Positions 9,613 to 16,975 of a stretch of DNA of 64,000 bases are shown here, in pieces. How positions within the stretch are numbered: position 1 is the stretch's first letter; each line of letters begins with the position of its first letter. The stretch is from contig NZ_JAUSVA010000003.1 of assembly GCF_030813695.1 (NCBI RefSeq), forward strand, positions 124,001-188,000, written 5' to 3'. This stretch comes from Kitasatospora herbaricolor (GTDB lineage Bacteria; Actinomycetota; Actinomycetes; Streptomycetales; Streptomycetaceae). The notes under the pieces are model-generated. The model worked only from the letters and a program-made list of their open reading frames with translations. It had not been told where the DNA came from and ran no database searches. Made by a program: the position numbers and the translations under genes.

Positions 9613-9903
9613 ATGGCTGATGCGACGATCAAGGTCTCCCCGGATACGCGTGACCGGCTGGCGGCCCTTGCGGCGGCCAGCGGCACCACGATCGGCGCCC
9701 AGGTGGCTCTGCTGGTGGAGCAGCAGCCCACCGCGGAGCAGATCGCCGAGCGCGTTGCCGAGGGCCGCCGGCTGCTGCGGGAGCACTTCGGGATGACCCT
9801 CACCGACACGGAGCTGGACCAGGGCCCTGACCTGCTGAAGCGGGTCTACGGCATCGCCGCGGAGGACGCGCGCGCCAAGGTCGCCCCGAGGCGCAGCGCG
9901 TGA
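9613..9903 (+). CDS. Type II antitoxin, ribbon-helix-helix-like
   Basis: 96 aa. The N-terminus MADATIKVSPDTRDRLAALA is a classic ribbon-helix-helix DNA-binding start (a short beta strand 'TIKVS' and two helices), followed by an acidic helical tail that would bind the toxin. The ATG at 9613 is preferred over the upstream GTG at 9598 because the latter lies inside the operator. The stop overlaps the GTG of the PIN-domain gene (GTGA at 9900-9903), so the two are translationally coupled. Position, size and operator all fit a VapB-type antitoxin that represses its own operon. Confidence 0.85.
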   Translation: MADATIKVSPDTRDRLAALAAASGTTIGAQVALLVEQQPTAEQIAERVAEGRRLLREHFGMTLTDTELDQGPDLLKRVYGIAAEDARAKVAPRRSA

Positions 9904-10292
9904 TCATTCTGGATTCCAGTGCCCTGTCTGCGCTGGCCGCCGGTCACCCGCGTCTGCACCGGATCGTGGATGCTGCTCTGCACAGCCCGTTCCAGCATCT
10001 GCTGGTGCCGGTGCTGTGCCTGGTCGAGGCCGAGATCAAGGACGAGGGTGCCGCGCACGCGGTCCTGGCGCTGCCCTCCTTGGAGTTCGAGCCGCTGGAC
10101 GCGAGTACCGCCGTGATGGTGGCGACGATGGTCCGCGACGGGTTCGGGGGCCAGGACGTGGCGCACGCGATCACCACGAGCCTGCCCACCCCCGTGCGTC
10201 CGCAGCAGCACCTGATTCTGACGGCCCGTCCCGAGCTTTATCCGCCCGGGATCGTCACCGTCGACATCGACGACCCCCGCCTGGAGGCGTAG
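9900..10292 (+). CDS. PIN-domain toxin, VapC-like ribonuclease
   Basis: 130 aa. It opens with MIILDSSALSALAAG, where Asp5 is the first PIN metal ligand. Glu43 ('CLVEAEIKD') and Asp86 ('GGQDVAHAI') match the next acidic positions, and 'HLILTARPELY' fits the end of the PIN core. VapC toxins cleave RNA, often tRNA or rRNA, when freed from VapB; the target here is unknown. The GTG start overlaps the antitoxin stop by four bases. The protein is full length with key residues present, so it should be functional. Confidence 0.85.
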   Translation: MIILDSSALSALAAGHPRLHRIVDAALHSPFQHLLVPVLCLVEAEIKDEGAAHAVLALPSLEFEPLDASTAVMVATMVRDGFGGQDVAHAITTSLPTPVRPQQHLILTARPELYPPGIVTVDIDDPRLEA

Positions 10293-10342
10293 GTACCGCT
10301 GTCGGGGGGCGAGCTTGCCCCTGGGCGAGGGCGTGTGCATCT

Positions 10343-10684
10343 TGTGGGGCTCGGAAAGTCATCGCCGCTGGTCAAGCTACGTATCGGTACTCGTTGATGA
10401 CACCGCCGAGAACGCGGGTGCGCAGGAGTCTGCGGCCCTCGAGGTCGTCCACGGCAGTGGTCTGCTCGTGGGCGTCGGGTGGTAGCTGGTTGCGGGCGGC
10501 CCGTTCTCATGCCTGAGCACGAGCAACTCTGCGTCCTTGGCGGTGTCGCGGCGAAGCAGCAGCTTGGGGAAGGACAGCAGCTTGCGCGCCACCTTGTACA
10601 GCATCGAAACGATCACGCGAAGATGATGCCAACCGGGATCGTCACACTCATTTCACCTGCGGCGATGACTTTCCGAGCCCGACA
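10343..10684 (-). mobile_element. Internally deleted insertion sequence (integrase-type transposase) with terminal inverted repeats
   Basis: The element is bounded by 26-bp inverted repeats differing at one base, both beginning TGT (left 10343-10368, right 10659-10684; shared core GGGCTCGGAAAGTCATCGCC). Inside, the minus strand encodes the start of an rve/integrase-core transposase (MIVSMLYKVARKLLS... 'KDAELLVLRHEN', 10500-10616), then jumps in another frame to the family's tail ('RVLGGVINEYRYVA' and stop, 10372-10450). The catalytic middle is gone. At 342 bp it resembles a MITE that could move only in trans. No target-site duplication was found. Confidence 0.75.
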
Positions 10685-10717
10685 GGGTCGCGTTGCGGTG
10701 GAGGCCACGCTCGGCGC

Positions 10718-11365
10718 TCAGGTGGTGGTTGCGCTCCGTCCGGACTCGTCGGGGCCGCCGTGCCAGGACAGCGCGGCGTGGGAGCGGGCGTTCTCGATCA
10801 CCAGTCTGCGTTCCTGGCGGCGGGCCTCATGCAGCGCCCGCAGGCGGTTCAGCCGGTCCAAGGGGCCCAGCGCGCTCGCGGCAGCGAATGCGCTCTCCAC
10901 GCCGTCGTAGGAGAAGGCGGAGGTGGCGTCCGGGCCACCGGGCGCACCGGTGACACCGCCGGAGAGGGCGGGCAGGGAGGGCAGGGAGGGGTGCTCCAGG
11001 GTGGCCGCCGCCCGGCGGTCGGCGGATTGCGGGGAAGACAGTGGGGCGGGCAGGTCGTGCCGGACGGTCAGCACCTGGTCCAGGCCCGCCAGGTCAAGTC
11101 GGGTCAGCAGCCCGTCGGACGGACGGACCAACAGCACGGCCCCGCCCAGGTCACCAGCCGCACGATGGGCGTGCAGCAGGGCGTTGAGCCCCGAGGAATC
11201 GCAGAATCGCAGTTCGGCGCAGTCGACGAAGAGGCGTGGGCGGCCTGCCGCCAGGCAGCGGCGCAGGGTCCGTTCCAGTACGGGGACGCTGTCCTGGTCG
11301 AGGTCGCCACGCAGACGCACCCAGGTGGAGGAGTTGTCCAGGTGCTCGGCGTCGGCGTGAAGCAC
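10718..11365 (-). CDS. STAS-domain protein (anti-sigma factor antagonist-like) with long C-terminal extension
   Basis: 215 aa from a GTG at 11365, preceded by GAAGGGA at seven bases; the longer frame to 11473 lacks a site. Residues ~12-100 form a STAS domain: 'WVRLRGDLDQDSVPVLERTL', 'RLFVDCAELRFCDSSGLNAL', 'GAVLLVRPSDGLLTRLDLAG'. The DSSG motif carries the serine phosphorylated by anti-sigma kinases in SpoIIAA-type antagonists. The last ~115 residues are unusual: a Pro/Ser-rich linker, then a basic helix 'RLNRLRALHEARRQERRLVI' that could form a short coiled coil. No sigma or anti-sigma gene is next to it, so its partner is elsewhere. Confidence 0.85.
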   Translation of the reverse strand: MLHADAEHLDNSSTWVRLRGDLDQDSVPVLERTLRRCLAAGRPRLFVDCAELRFCDSSGLNALLHAHRAAGDLGGAVLLVRPSDGLLTRLDLAGLDQVLTVRHDLPAPLSSPQSADRRAAATLEHPSLPSLPALSGGVTGAPGGPDATSAFSYDGVESAFAAASALGPLDRLNRLRALHEARRQERRLVIENARSHAALSWHGGPDESGRSATTT

Positions 11366-11500
11366 GTCGTGGTCCCTTCGGTCAGGTCGGGCCGACCCGG
11401 TGCGGTCGAGGCGGCCAGGTCGCCCCACGCGTTCGCGGCAGGTGGGTCGCCGGGCCGGAGCGGGGGCGTACACGTGCCTGCGGCGGGAATTGCGGGGTCT

Positions 11501-11525
11501 GCGGTGAGCGTCTGCCGCTCACCGC
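11501..11525 (-). terminator. Hairpin terminator after the MerR gene
   Basis: Perfect 10-bp stem (GCGGTGAGCG and CGCTCACCGC) with a 5-base loop, about 30 bases past the MerR stop at 11556. There is no T-run, as is common for actinobacterial terminators. Confidence 0.55.
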
Positions 11526-11555
11526 GGGCCGGTTCTGGAAGCCAGGCTGATGTGT

Positions 11556-11918
11556 CTAGGTGTCGGCGGTCGGCTCGGGGTCGCCGGCGTCGTGGCGTAG
11601 TTGTTCGTTGATGCGCAGGGCTTCTTCGAGTTGGTCTTCGAGGATGACGATGCGGCAGGCGGCCTCGACGGGGGTGCCCTGGTCGACGAGGTCGCGGGCG
11701 CGCATCGCGATCCGTAGTTGGTAGCGGGAGAAGCGGCGGTGGCCGCCCTCCGAGCGGAGCGGGGTGATGAGGCCCTGTTCGCCGAGGGCGCGCAGGAAGC
11801 CGGCGGTGGTGCCGGTCATCTCGGCGGCGCGGCCCATGGTGTAGGCGGGGTAGTCGTCGTCGTCGAAGGAGTCGGAGCCGGGGGTGGGGGTGTGGGGCAG
11901 GATGATTGCCGTGGTCAC
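11556..11918 (-). CDS. MerR-family transcriptional regulator
   Basis: 120 aa from a GTG at 11918 preceded by AGAAGAGG. The winged helix-turn-helix is clear: 'YPAYTMGRAAEMTGTTAGFL' followed by 'ALGEQGLITPLRSEGGHRRF' and 'SRYQLRIAMRARDLVDQG', then 'TPVEAACRIVILEDQLEEAL' as the dimerisation helix. This short form is abundant in Streptomyces and lacks a ligand-binding domain, so it may respond to no small molecule. Its leader contains a strong hairpin (11954-11986) that could affect expression. Confidence 0.9.
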   Translation of the reverse strand: MTTAIILPHTPTPGSDSFDDDDYPAYTMGRAAEMTGTTAGFLRALGEQGLITPLRSEGGHRRFSRYQLRIAMRARDLVDQGTPVEAACRIVILEDQLEEALRINEQLRHDAGDPEPTADT

Positions 11919-11953
11919 TGCACCTCTTCTGTGTGGGGTCGGGGACGCGTGGA

Positions 11954-11986
11954 GGGGCCCCGGTGCCGTGGCGGCTCCGGGGCCCC
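11954..11986. repeat. Strong inverted repeat in the MerR-gene leader
   Basis: GGGGCCCCGG at 11954-11963 and CCGGGGCCCC at 11977-11986 form a 10-bp GC stem with a 13-base loop, 36 bases upstream of the MerR GTG. It could be a leader hairpin or a bidirectional pause site. Confidence 0.6.
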
Positions 11987-12006
11987 GAAGGGATACATCA
12001 CCATCT

Positions 12007-12029
12007 GCCGGCCTCGGGCCGGCTTTTTT
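12007..12029 (+). terminator. Intrinsic terminator on the plus strand
   Basis: Stem GCCGGCC, loop TCG, stem GGCCGGC, followed by six T at 12024-12029: a textbook Rho-independent terminator, rare at this GC content. It would end plus-strand transcription coming from the region antisense to the MerR gene, yet no plus-strand gene is evident just upstream. Confidence 0.75.
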
Positions 12030-12189
12030 CAGTTCCGCACTGCCCCGGGGGAAGGGGCGTGCGGGGATCGCGTATGCGTGACCGGAAACCACCGTCCTTC
12101 GTAGCTGGGGGGTCTGCGGTGTCCGCCCGGACGAACTTGCCTCACGGGCCGGGCGATCCTGATGGTGCTCTGTCCCCTCCGTTCATCCT

Positions 12190-12840
12190 CTGTGGGTACT
12201 TGCCTGCGTACTGCGTACTGCCTGGTACTGCTCGGTCCTGCTGGTTCTTCTCAACACGGGTACTGCTCAGTACTGCTGAACTGCGAACTGCCTGGTACCG
12301 CTGTGGCGGCCTCGAAGGGTCACCGTGTCCGGCAGCCAGCCCCGTCGCCCGTCCTGCACTTTCCCTGGCTTGGAACCCCACTGCCTGGACCTCCCGGCAC
12401 GCGCGCCCGCAGCCTGGGCGCCTTCACCGGGATACCGCGTACTGCGACTGCCAACCTCAACTTCGACCTGCGGGGTACTGCTCCTTGTGCCGCGGTACCG
12501 CTGGTGGTGGCCCCTGATACCTGCGGGCCACCCGGCCCGGCCGCCAGTCCCGTCGCCGTCCTGCAACCGCTCTGGCTCCGGAACTCTGCCGCCGCACCGT
12601 CTGTCACTGCTTTACGCCCACCTGCCCGGCGTCTGTCCTGCGTACTGCTCACCCGCGAACTGCAACCTTGCTGCGGTACCGCTCGGTGGCGGCCCCTGAT
12701 ACCTGCGGGCCACCCGGCCCGGCCGCCGGTCCCGTCGCCGAACTGCACCAACCCTGGCTTCGGAACCCCGCAACCGTGCTGACCTGCGAACTCTGTCCTG
12801 CTGCCCGCCAGTTCATGTCTGGCGGGTACCGCTTGACTGC
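12190..12840. repeat. Degenerate short-repeat tract built on G(T/A)AC(T/C)GC
   Basis: About 650 bases hold at least fifteen copies of a 7-8 base word (GTACTGC, GAACTGC, GTACCGC), densest at 12205-12300. A longer unit is also duplicated: TGATACCTGCGGGCCACCCG occurs near 12515 and 12697, each followed by a GGCCCGGCCGCC(A/G)GTCCCGTCGCC stretch. No frame has gene-like codon bias or a known domain. The tract ends just before the AT-rich leader of the gene at 12986. Confidence 0.65.
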
Positions 12841-12906
12841 TTGCTACGAGAGAAACACTAACCACGACACGTGGCAATGTCTACTCCAGCCAACACAGAT
12901 TTTTAG

Positions 12907-12942
12907 CTGTTCGAAGGGCAGGTAGTCTTCGGCCCGAACAGC
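12907..12942 (+). promoter_or_regulatory. Inverted repeat upstream of the small gene at 12986
   Basis: GCTGTTCG at 12907-12914 and CGAACAGC at 12935-12942 are exact reverse complements separated by 20 bases, in a stretch that is locally AT-rich (12840-12920). This may be an operator or leader hairpin for the next gene. Confidence 0.45.
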
Positions 12943-12985
12943 GACCGGCCGGCACCGCAACACCGACGAACGGGAGGACCGACAG

Positions 12986-13219
12986 GTGGAAGGGCAACAG
13001 TCGCCACCAGGAGCGCGCGCACCCGCCCCGCATCCCCCGCGCACCCGGGCGTCCCTGCTGGCCGCCCTCACCGAAGCCGTCCACGACCGCGACGAACACG
13101 TCCTACGCCGGCTCCTCGCCCGCTTCGCCGAACAAGCCACCCTCACCGACCTGCCCGCCCTACGGCACGCCCTCGATCCCCAACACCACCAGCACGACCG
13201 GCCACCGGCGCCCCGATAG
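12986..13219 (+). CDS. Small helical hypothetical protein
   Basis: 77 aa from a GTG at 12986, with GGGAGGA seven bases upstream. The first 27 residues are Pro/Arg-rich; the rest is one amphipathic helical region ('ASLLAALTEAVHDRDEHVLR', 'RLLARFAEQATLTDLPALRH') ending in a His/Pro tail. The family is not recognised. Ribosome-binding site, codon bias and the structured upstream region support it being real. Confidence 0.65.
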   Translation: MEGQQSPPGARAPAPHPPRTRASLLAALTEAVHDRDEHVLRRLLARFAEQATLTDLPALRHALDPQHHQHDRPPAPR

Positions 13220-13489
13220 CCGCGCCGCGACCCCGGTGGGGAAGCACAGGTCAGGAGCCGTCTCCCGCCCCACGCAAGCACGGCGCGACGCGCGCCCGGG
13301 CGGCGGCCGGCGCGGGCGGTGCGGCTGGGGCAGGCCGCTTCGAGGACCAGTTCGGACCCGCCGGTCCTACCGCGGCCCGCGTCCGCCCCGGTTCCTCCGC
13401 ACCCGCGAGCAGGCGAAAGTGAAGGCGCGGCCCGGGACCAGGAGTTGGGGTGAGGCAGCAGCACCGGGTGCTCCGGGCGGGGCCGCCGG

Positions 13490-13690
13490 TCAGCCGCTCA
13501 CCCGCCGCGAAGGAGCGGTGGCAGAGGATCGGGCGGCAGGCCGGCGTGCACGGGCGCCCTGCTCGCGCACGTGGGCGCAGACCTCGGCCGTCCGACGCCG
13601 CAGCACTCCGAGCGCCAACGCCGGCGACTCGGCGCCGTCGGGCCCGTCGTCGAGCCACTCGTCCGGCTTGTCCCACATGTCCTGTGCCAT
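13490..13690 (-). pseudogene. Small paralogue of the 15080-15283 protein, frameshifted near its end
   Basis: From an ATG at 13690 (AGAGG upstream): MAQDMWDKPDEWLDDGPDG, then 'VLRRRTAEVCAHVREQGARA'. The second part matches 'LLRRQTAEACAHLREQAARM' in the intact gene at 15080-15283. After that the frame diverges, but one base over the sister's tail reappears ('HAGLPPDPLPPLLRGG'), so a one-base loss near 13558 altered the C-terminus. Function unknown; both copies are short helical proteins. Confidence 0.6.
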
Positions 13691-14046
13691 GCCGCACCTC
13701 TGCCCCACCCCGGCACCGTCCGCGCCCCGTCAGGAAGCAGGCCCGAGGCCAGAGCCAACGCCCGCAGGTCCCGACGCACCAGAACTCCGGGAGCACGCTC
13801 GACCCGGCCGAGAGCGGCTCGCCACCTCTCGTGGAGAACGCATCGCAACTGGCACCCCGGTCGGCGGCGAACAGCGCCGAACTCGTCCGCCTGCCGTCGT
13901 GGTCCGCCGACGAGCCGACGCACCCACAGGTCCTGCGCCGGCGCGGAGCCGCCGGTTGTGCGCGGCCGTCGTTCGCGTCCATGGCCGGCAACGACACGAA
14001 CCGGCACGACACATCCGGGCGGTCACCGCCCCCGCCGGGACCGCCG
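13691..14046. other. No convincing gene
   Basis: Open frames on both strands, none with a domain or ribosome-binding site. A minus-strand stretch reading 'RWRAALGRVERAPGVLVRRD' has acceptable codon bias and may be the stump of a regulator, but it is too short to classify. Confidence 0.4.
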
Positions 14047-14409
14047 TCAGACGTCGGAGTAGCGCAGGTCCCCGACCGTCCAGCTGCTGACGTCCTCGAT
14101 GGCGATCCGGTACATACCTCCGCCATGGGGCAGCGCGAAGTCGCCCTGCAGGATCCTCGCCCGATGAAGATGCAGGTGCGTGGGCCGCTCCGGTAGGCCG
14201 GCAGGGGGCAGGGCGAAGAGGGCGGCGAACGGCTTCAGGTGCTCCGACGCCTCCAGGACCTCCGCCACCCGCTCCCACCACAGGGCCACCGGCGCGAGCC
14301 TGCCCGTGATCACCGCACCGGGGACCACCACCGTCAACGACATCTGGTTGCTGTGCTCGGACTCCACCATCGCGGCGATGTCGACGAGCAGCCCGTCAGG
14401 GTTCGACAT
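14047..14409 (-). CDS. Conserved hypothetical protein
   Basis: 120 aa from an ATG at 14409: MSNPDGLLVDIAAMVESEHS, then 'SLTVVVPGAVITGRLAPVAL' and 'WWERVAEVLEASEHLKPFAA', ending with beta-like segments 'RPTHLHLHRARILQGDF' and 'YRIAIEDVSSWTVGDLRYSD'. The 'hhhPGxhhxGxL' strand-turn-strand recalls the GvpU gas-vesicle accessory family, but there are no gas-vesicle genes nearby, so this is only a hint. Full length and undamaged in a region of broken genes. Confidence 0.65.
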   Translation of the reverse strand: MSNPDGLLVDIAAMVESEHSNQMSLTVVVPGAVITGRLAPVALWWERVAEVLEASEHLKPFAALFALPPAGLPERPTHLHLHRARILQGDFALPHGGGMYRIAIEDVSSWTVGDLRYSDV

Positions 14410-14824
14410 GACCCACAGACTAGGACACAACGGCCGCGGCCCGACACCCACCCCAGGACCCCCGCGCCACGCGAACCTCAGCCGCAAGGGCGTGCGCGTG
14501 CGGGCACCACTCGGCGCCGACCGCCGAACGCGCCGACCGGCCGCGGCGTTGCAGAGCGATCAGGCGCACCAGCGGGTGTCGGAGAGGCTCGCCGAGGCGG
14601 TGCGGCAGCTGCTGGGCCGCGAGATCGTCCCGGGCGGAAGCCGGAACAGCGGGGGCGTTCTGTTCGACGGCGAACACCGGATCGACTCCGGTGCCTCAGC
14701 CGCCGGGCAACGTCGGGGACCGGGAGGGCCAGGTGGACCACGGTGCCCGACGCTCCGGGTCGGGTGCCGGACGGCGGCCGGGCCCGGGGCCGCGACGGCG
14801 CGGGCCCGGGCCCGGGCCCGGGCG

Positions 14825-15066
14825 CACGAGCTGGTCGGCGATCCCCAGTGGCTCGGGCGGGCACTGCACTGGATCAGCGCCTACCGCGACCGGCACGGCC
14901 ACGGCCCGACCTGGAAGACGCTGCGGGAGGAAGAGGCACTGTGGCCCGCGCAGGCGTCGGCGAACATCGGGCGCATCACGCTGCTCGTCCTGGCCGGCAG
15001 CGGCCGCGTGGACGGCACGAAGATCCCGTTCGGCCTGCGGGTGCGCGAGAGCCTGGCGCCGACGGT
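14825..15066 (+). pseudogene. Fragment of a small plus-strand gene
   Basis: The segment 'HELVGDPQWLGRALHWISAY', 'RDRHGHGPTWKTLREEEALW' and 'IGRITLLVLAGSGRVDGTKI' has the even composition of a real domain and is followed by PFGLRV. There is no credible start in frame, only a CG-repeat stretch (RARARARA) just upstream, and no stop where the domain should end. I read it as a decayed gene of unknown function. Confidence 0.4.
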
Positions 15067-15079
15067 GTGGCGCGGCCGG

Positions 15080-15283
15080 TCAGCCGCCCACCTCCTCCCC
15101 GCCGTGGCTGGGCGGAGGCTGGGACACAGGATCGGGCGGCAGGCCGGCGCGCATGCGGGCGGCCTGCTCACGCAGGTGGGCGCAGGCCTCGGCGGTCTGC
15201 CGGCGCAGCAGTTCGGCCGTCAACTCCGTCGCGGTGGCCGTGCCCGAACTCGTGTCCGGTTGGTCTTGTACGGGCTGTTTCAT
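15080..15283 (-). CDS. Small helical hypothetical protein, paralogue of 13490-13690
   Basis: 67 aa from an ATG at 15283: MKQPVQDQPDTSSGTATATE, then 'LTAELLRRQTAEACAHLREQ', 'AARMRAGLPPDPVSQPPPSH'. One amphipathic helix with a Pro-rich tail. The matching helix and 'AGLPPDP' tail in the gene 1.6 kb away show a local duplication with a short gene lying between. No function can be assigned. Confidence 0.6.
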   Translation of the reverse strand: MKQPVQDQPDTSSGTATATELTAELLRRQTAEACAHLREQAARMRAGLPPDPVSQPPPSHGGEEVGG

Positions 15284-15583
15284 GCCTGCACACCTACCCC
15301 GCCCCGACACCGGACCACCCCCACCACCGGGCCCGTCACCACCGGACCCGTCACCACGCGGCCGTTGGACGCCGCCACCGCGCGGCCGCGCGAACCGACG
15401 GCACAGGACCGCGCGCGGGTCGGGGCAGCTGCGGGTCAGCGGCGAGGGTGCCGTCCCCGGCACGCTGATGCGGCGAGGGAGGCCGTGGCGGTGACCAGGA
15501 GAACGACGCCGAGGGCGACCAGGAGGAGCAACCCGCGGGCGACGCCCACCAGGACCAGGCCGATCGCCGCGGTTACGAGGGCT
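15284..15583. other. No convincing gene
   Basis: 300 bases of Pro/Thr-codon-rich sequence on the plus strand. No domain, hairpin or ribosome-binding site was recognised. Confidence 0.4.
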
Positions 15584-16195
15584 TCAGGCCCCTTCTTCCG
15601 GTGCGCGGGCGGTGCTGTCGGCCGGGGTGAGGCAGCGGCGCACGAGGGCGAGGGTGCGCTGTGTGACCGTATCGAGGGGGGTGCCGTTCTCGACGGCGGC
15701 CAAGGCGGTGTGCAGCATTCCGGCGATCAGGTCGGCCGTGAGCGCGGGCTCGGGAGCGCCGAGCTCCCGGACGGCGGCGCGGAACGGTTCGACCTGATCC
15801 AGGTGGAGTTCCATCAGCCGTTGCTGGCAGGCCGGAGGAAGGCCGGCGTTCATGAGGGCGACGGCGGGCCGGTGTGCGCCTTCGGCGCCCAGGCGGAGGC
15901 TTTCCCCGAAGAACGCCTCGACGCGTTCCAGTGGGCCGTTCGCGGTGGCGATGGCGCGGGTGAGTGCGTCGTTGGAGCGCCGGAAGGCTTCCTCTGTGAT
16001 GGTGGCGAGGAGGGCTGCCGAGGAGTCGAAGTACTGGTAGACGCTGGAGCGGGCCAGGCCCGCGCGGGCGCCGACCGCCGCCGGTGTGACGGCGGCGGCG
16101 CCCTCGTTGACCAGGATGTCGATCGCCGCTCCGATCAGCGCCTCGCGTTGCTGGGCACGGTGCTCGGCGACGGTGGAGGCGTTGATCTTCGGCAT
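15584..16195 (-). CDS. TetR-family repressor of the adjacent ABC exporter
   Basis: 203 aa. ATG at 16195 with AGGAG ten bases upstream. The N-terminal helix-turn-helix is typical: 'REALIGAAIDILVNEGAAAV', 'TPAAVGARAGLARSSVYQYF', then the ligand-binding helices. It is the third gene of an apparent operon (permease 18117, ATPase 16975, TetR 16195) with a 63-base gap after the ATPase. Repeated GTCGGCA half-sites ahead of the permease are the likely target, so this repressor would control its own operon in response to an exported compound. Confidence 0.9.
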   Translation of the reverse strand: MPKINASTVAEHRAQQREALIGAAIDILVNEGAAAVTPAAVGARAGLARSSVYQYFDSSAALLATITEEAFRRSNDALTRAIATANGPLERVEAFFGESLRLGAEGAHRPAVALMNAGLPPACQQRLMELHLDQVEPFRAAVRELGAPEPALTADLIAGMLHTALAAVENGTPLDTVTQRTLALVRRCLTPADSTARAPEEGA

Positions 16196-16258
16196 GCGGG
16201 GCGGGCTCCTGGAGGGGTGGAGAGGGCCGGGAATGCGGTGTCGGTTGGCGGCCGCCCG

Positions 16259-16975
16259 TCAGGACAGGCGTCCGTCGACCATTTCGTACACCCGGTCGGC
16301 AGCGTCCATTATCGCCGTGTCGTGGGTGACCATGACCGTGGCCGTTCCGCGCTCATGGGTCTGTTCGGCGATCAGCCGCACCGCCTCGGCGGACCGTACC
16401 CGGTCCAGTGCCGAGGTGGGTTCGTCCACCAGCAGGACGGCGGGGAAGGTCATCAGGGCGCGGGCCAGGCCGGCGCGCTGGCGCTCGCCGCCCGACAGCT
16501 GGTGCGGACGGGAGCCGGCGCGGTGGGTCAGCCCGACGGCTTCGATGAGTTCGTCTGCGCGGGCCCGGGCAGTGGTGTCGAGGCGTCCGTCGATGTGCAG
16601 GGGCAAGAGGAGCTGTTCCCTGACGGTGAGGGAGGCCAGCAGGTTCGACTGCTGGAAGACGAAGCCGATGTGGCGAAGGCGGGCGGCGGTGCGTTCCTTG
16701 TCCGACAGGGCGGTCAGCTCGGTGCCGGCGATGTGCACGGTGCCCGAGGTGGGCCGCTGGAGGCCGCCGGCGACGGCGAGGAGGCTGGACTTGCCGGATC
16801 CGGAGGGGCCGACGACGGCGACGAACTCGCCGGGGGCGACGGTCAGGCCGACGTGGTCGAGGGCGGTGACGGCGGTATCGCCGTCACCGAGGGTGAGGGT
16901 GACGTCGTCCAGGCGCAGCCCGCCGGAGCGGTCGGTGTCCGCGGCGGCCTGGTGGTCGGTGGCGGGTGTGGTCAT
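16259..16975 (-). CDS. ABC transporter ATPase (LolD/MacB-type)
   Basis: 238 aa with all motifs: Walker A GPSGSGKSS (56-64), Q-loop 'FVFQQSNLL' (106-113), signature LSGGERQ (160-166), Walker B LLVDEP (181-186) and switch His218 ('VTHD'). It energises the FtsX-type permease just upstream; the ATG at 16975 overlaps the permease stop (ATGA), so the two are translationally coupled. In this class the pair works as an extruder or mechanotransducer rather than an importer. Confidence 0.95.
   Translation of the reverse strand: MTTPATDHQAAADTDRSGGLRLDDVTLTLGDGDTAVTALDHVGLTVAPGEFVAVVGPSGSGKSSLLAVAGGLQRPTSGTVHIAGTELTALSDKERTAARLRHIGFVFQQSNLLASLTVREQLLLPLHIDGRLDTTARARADELIEAVGLTHRAGSRPHQLSGGERQRAGLARALMTFPAVLLVDEPTSALDRVRSAEAVRLIAEQTHERGTATVMVTHDTAIMDAADRVYEMVDGRLS

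Noticed and set aside
12162..12877. Open frames on both strands across the repeat tract
   Set aside because: Composition follows the DNA repeats, with no ribosome-binding site or known domain; treated as non-coding.
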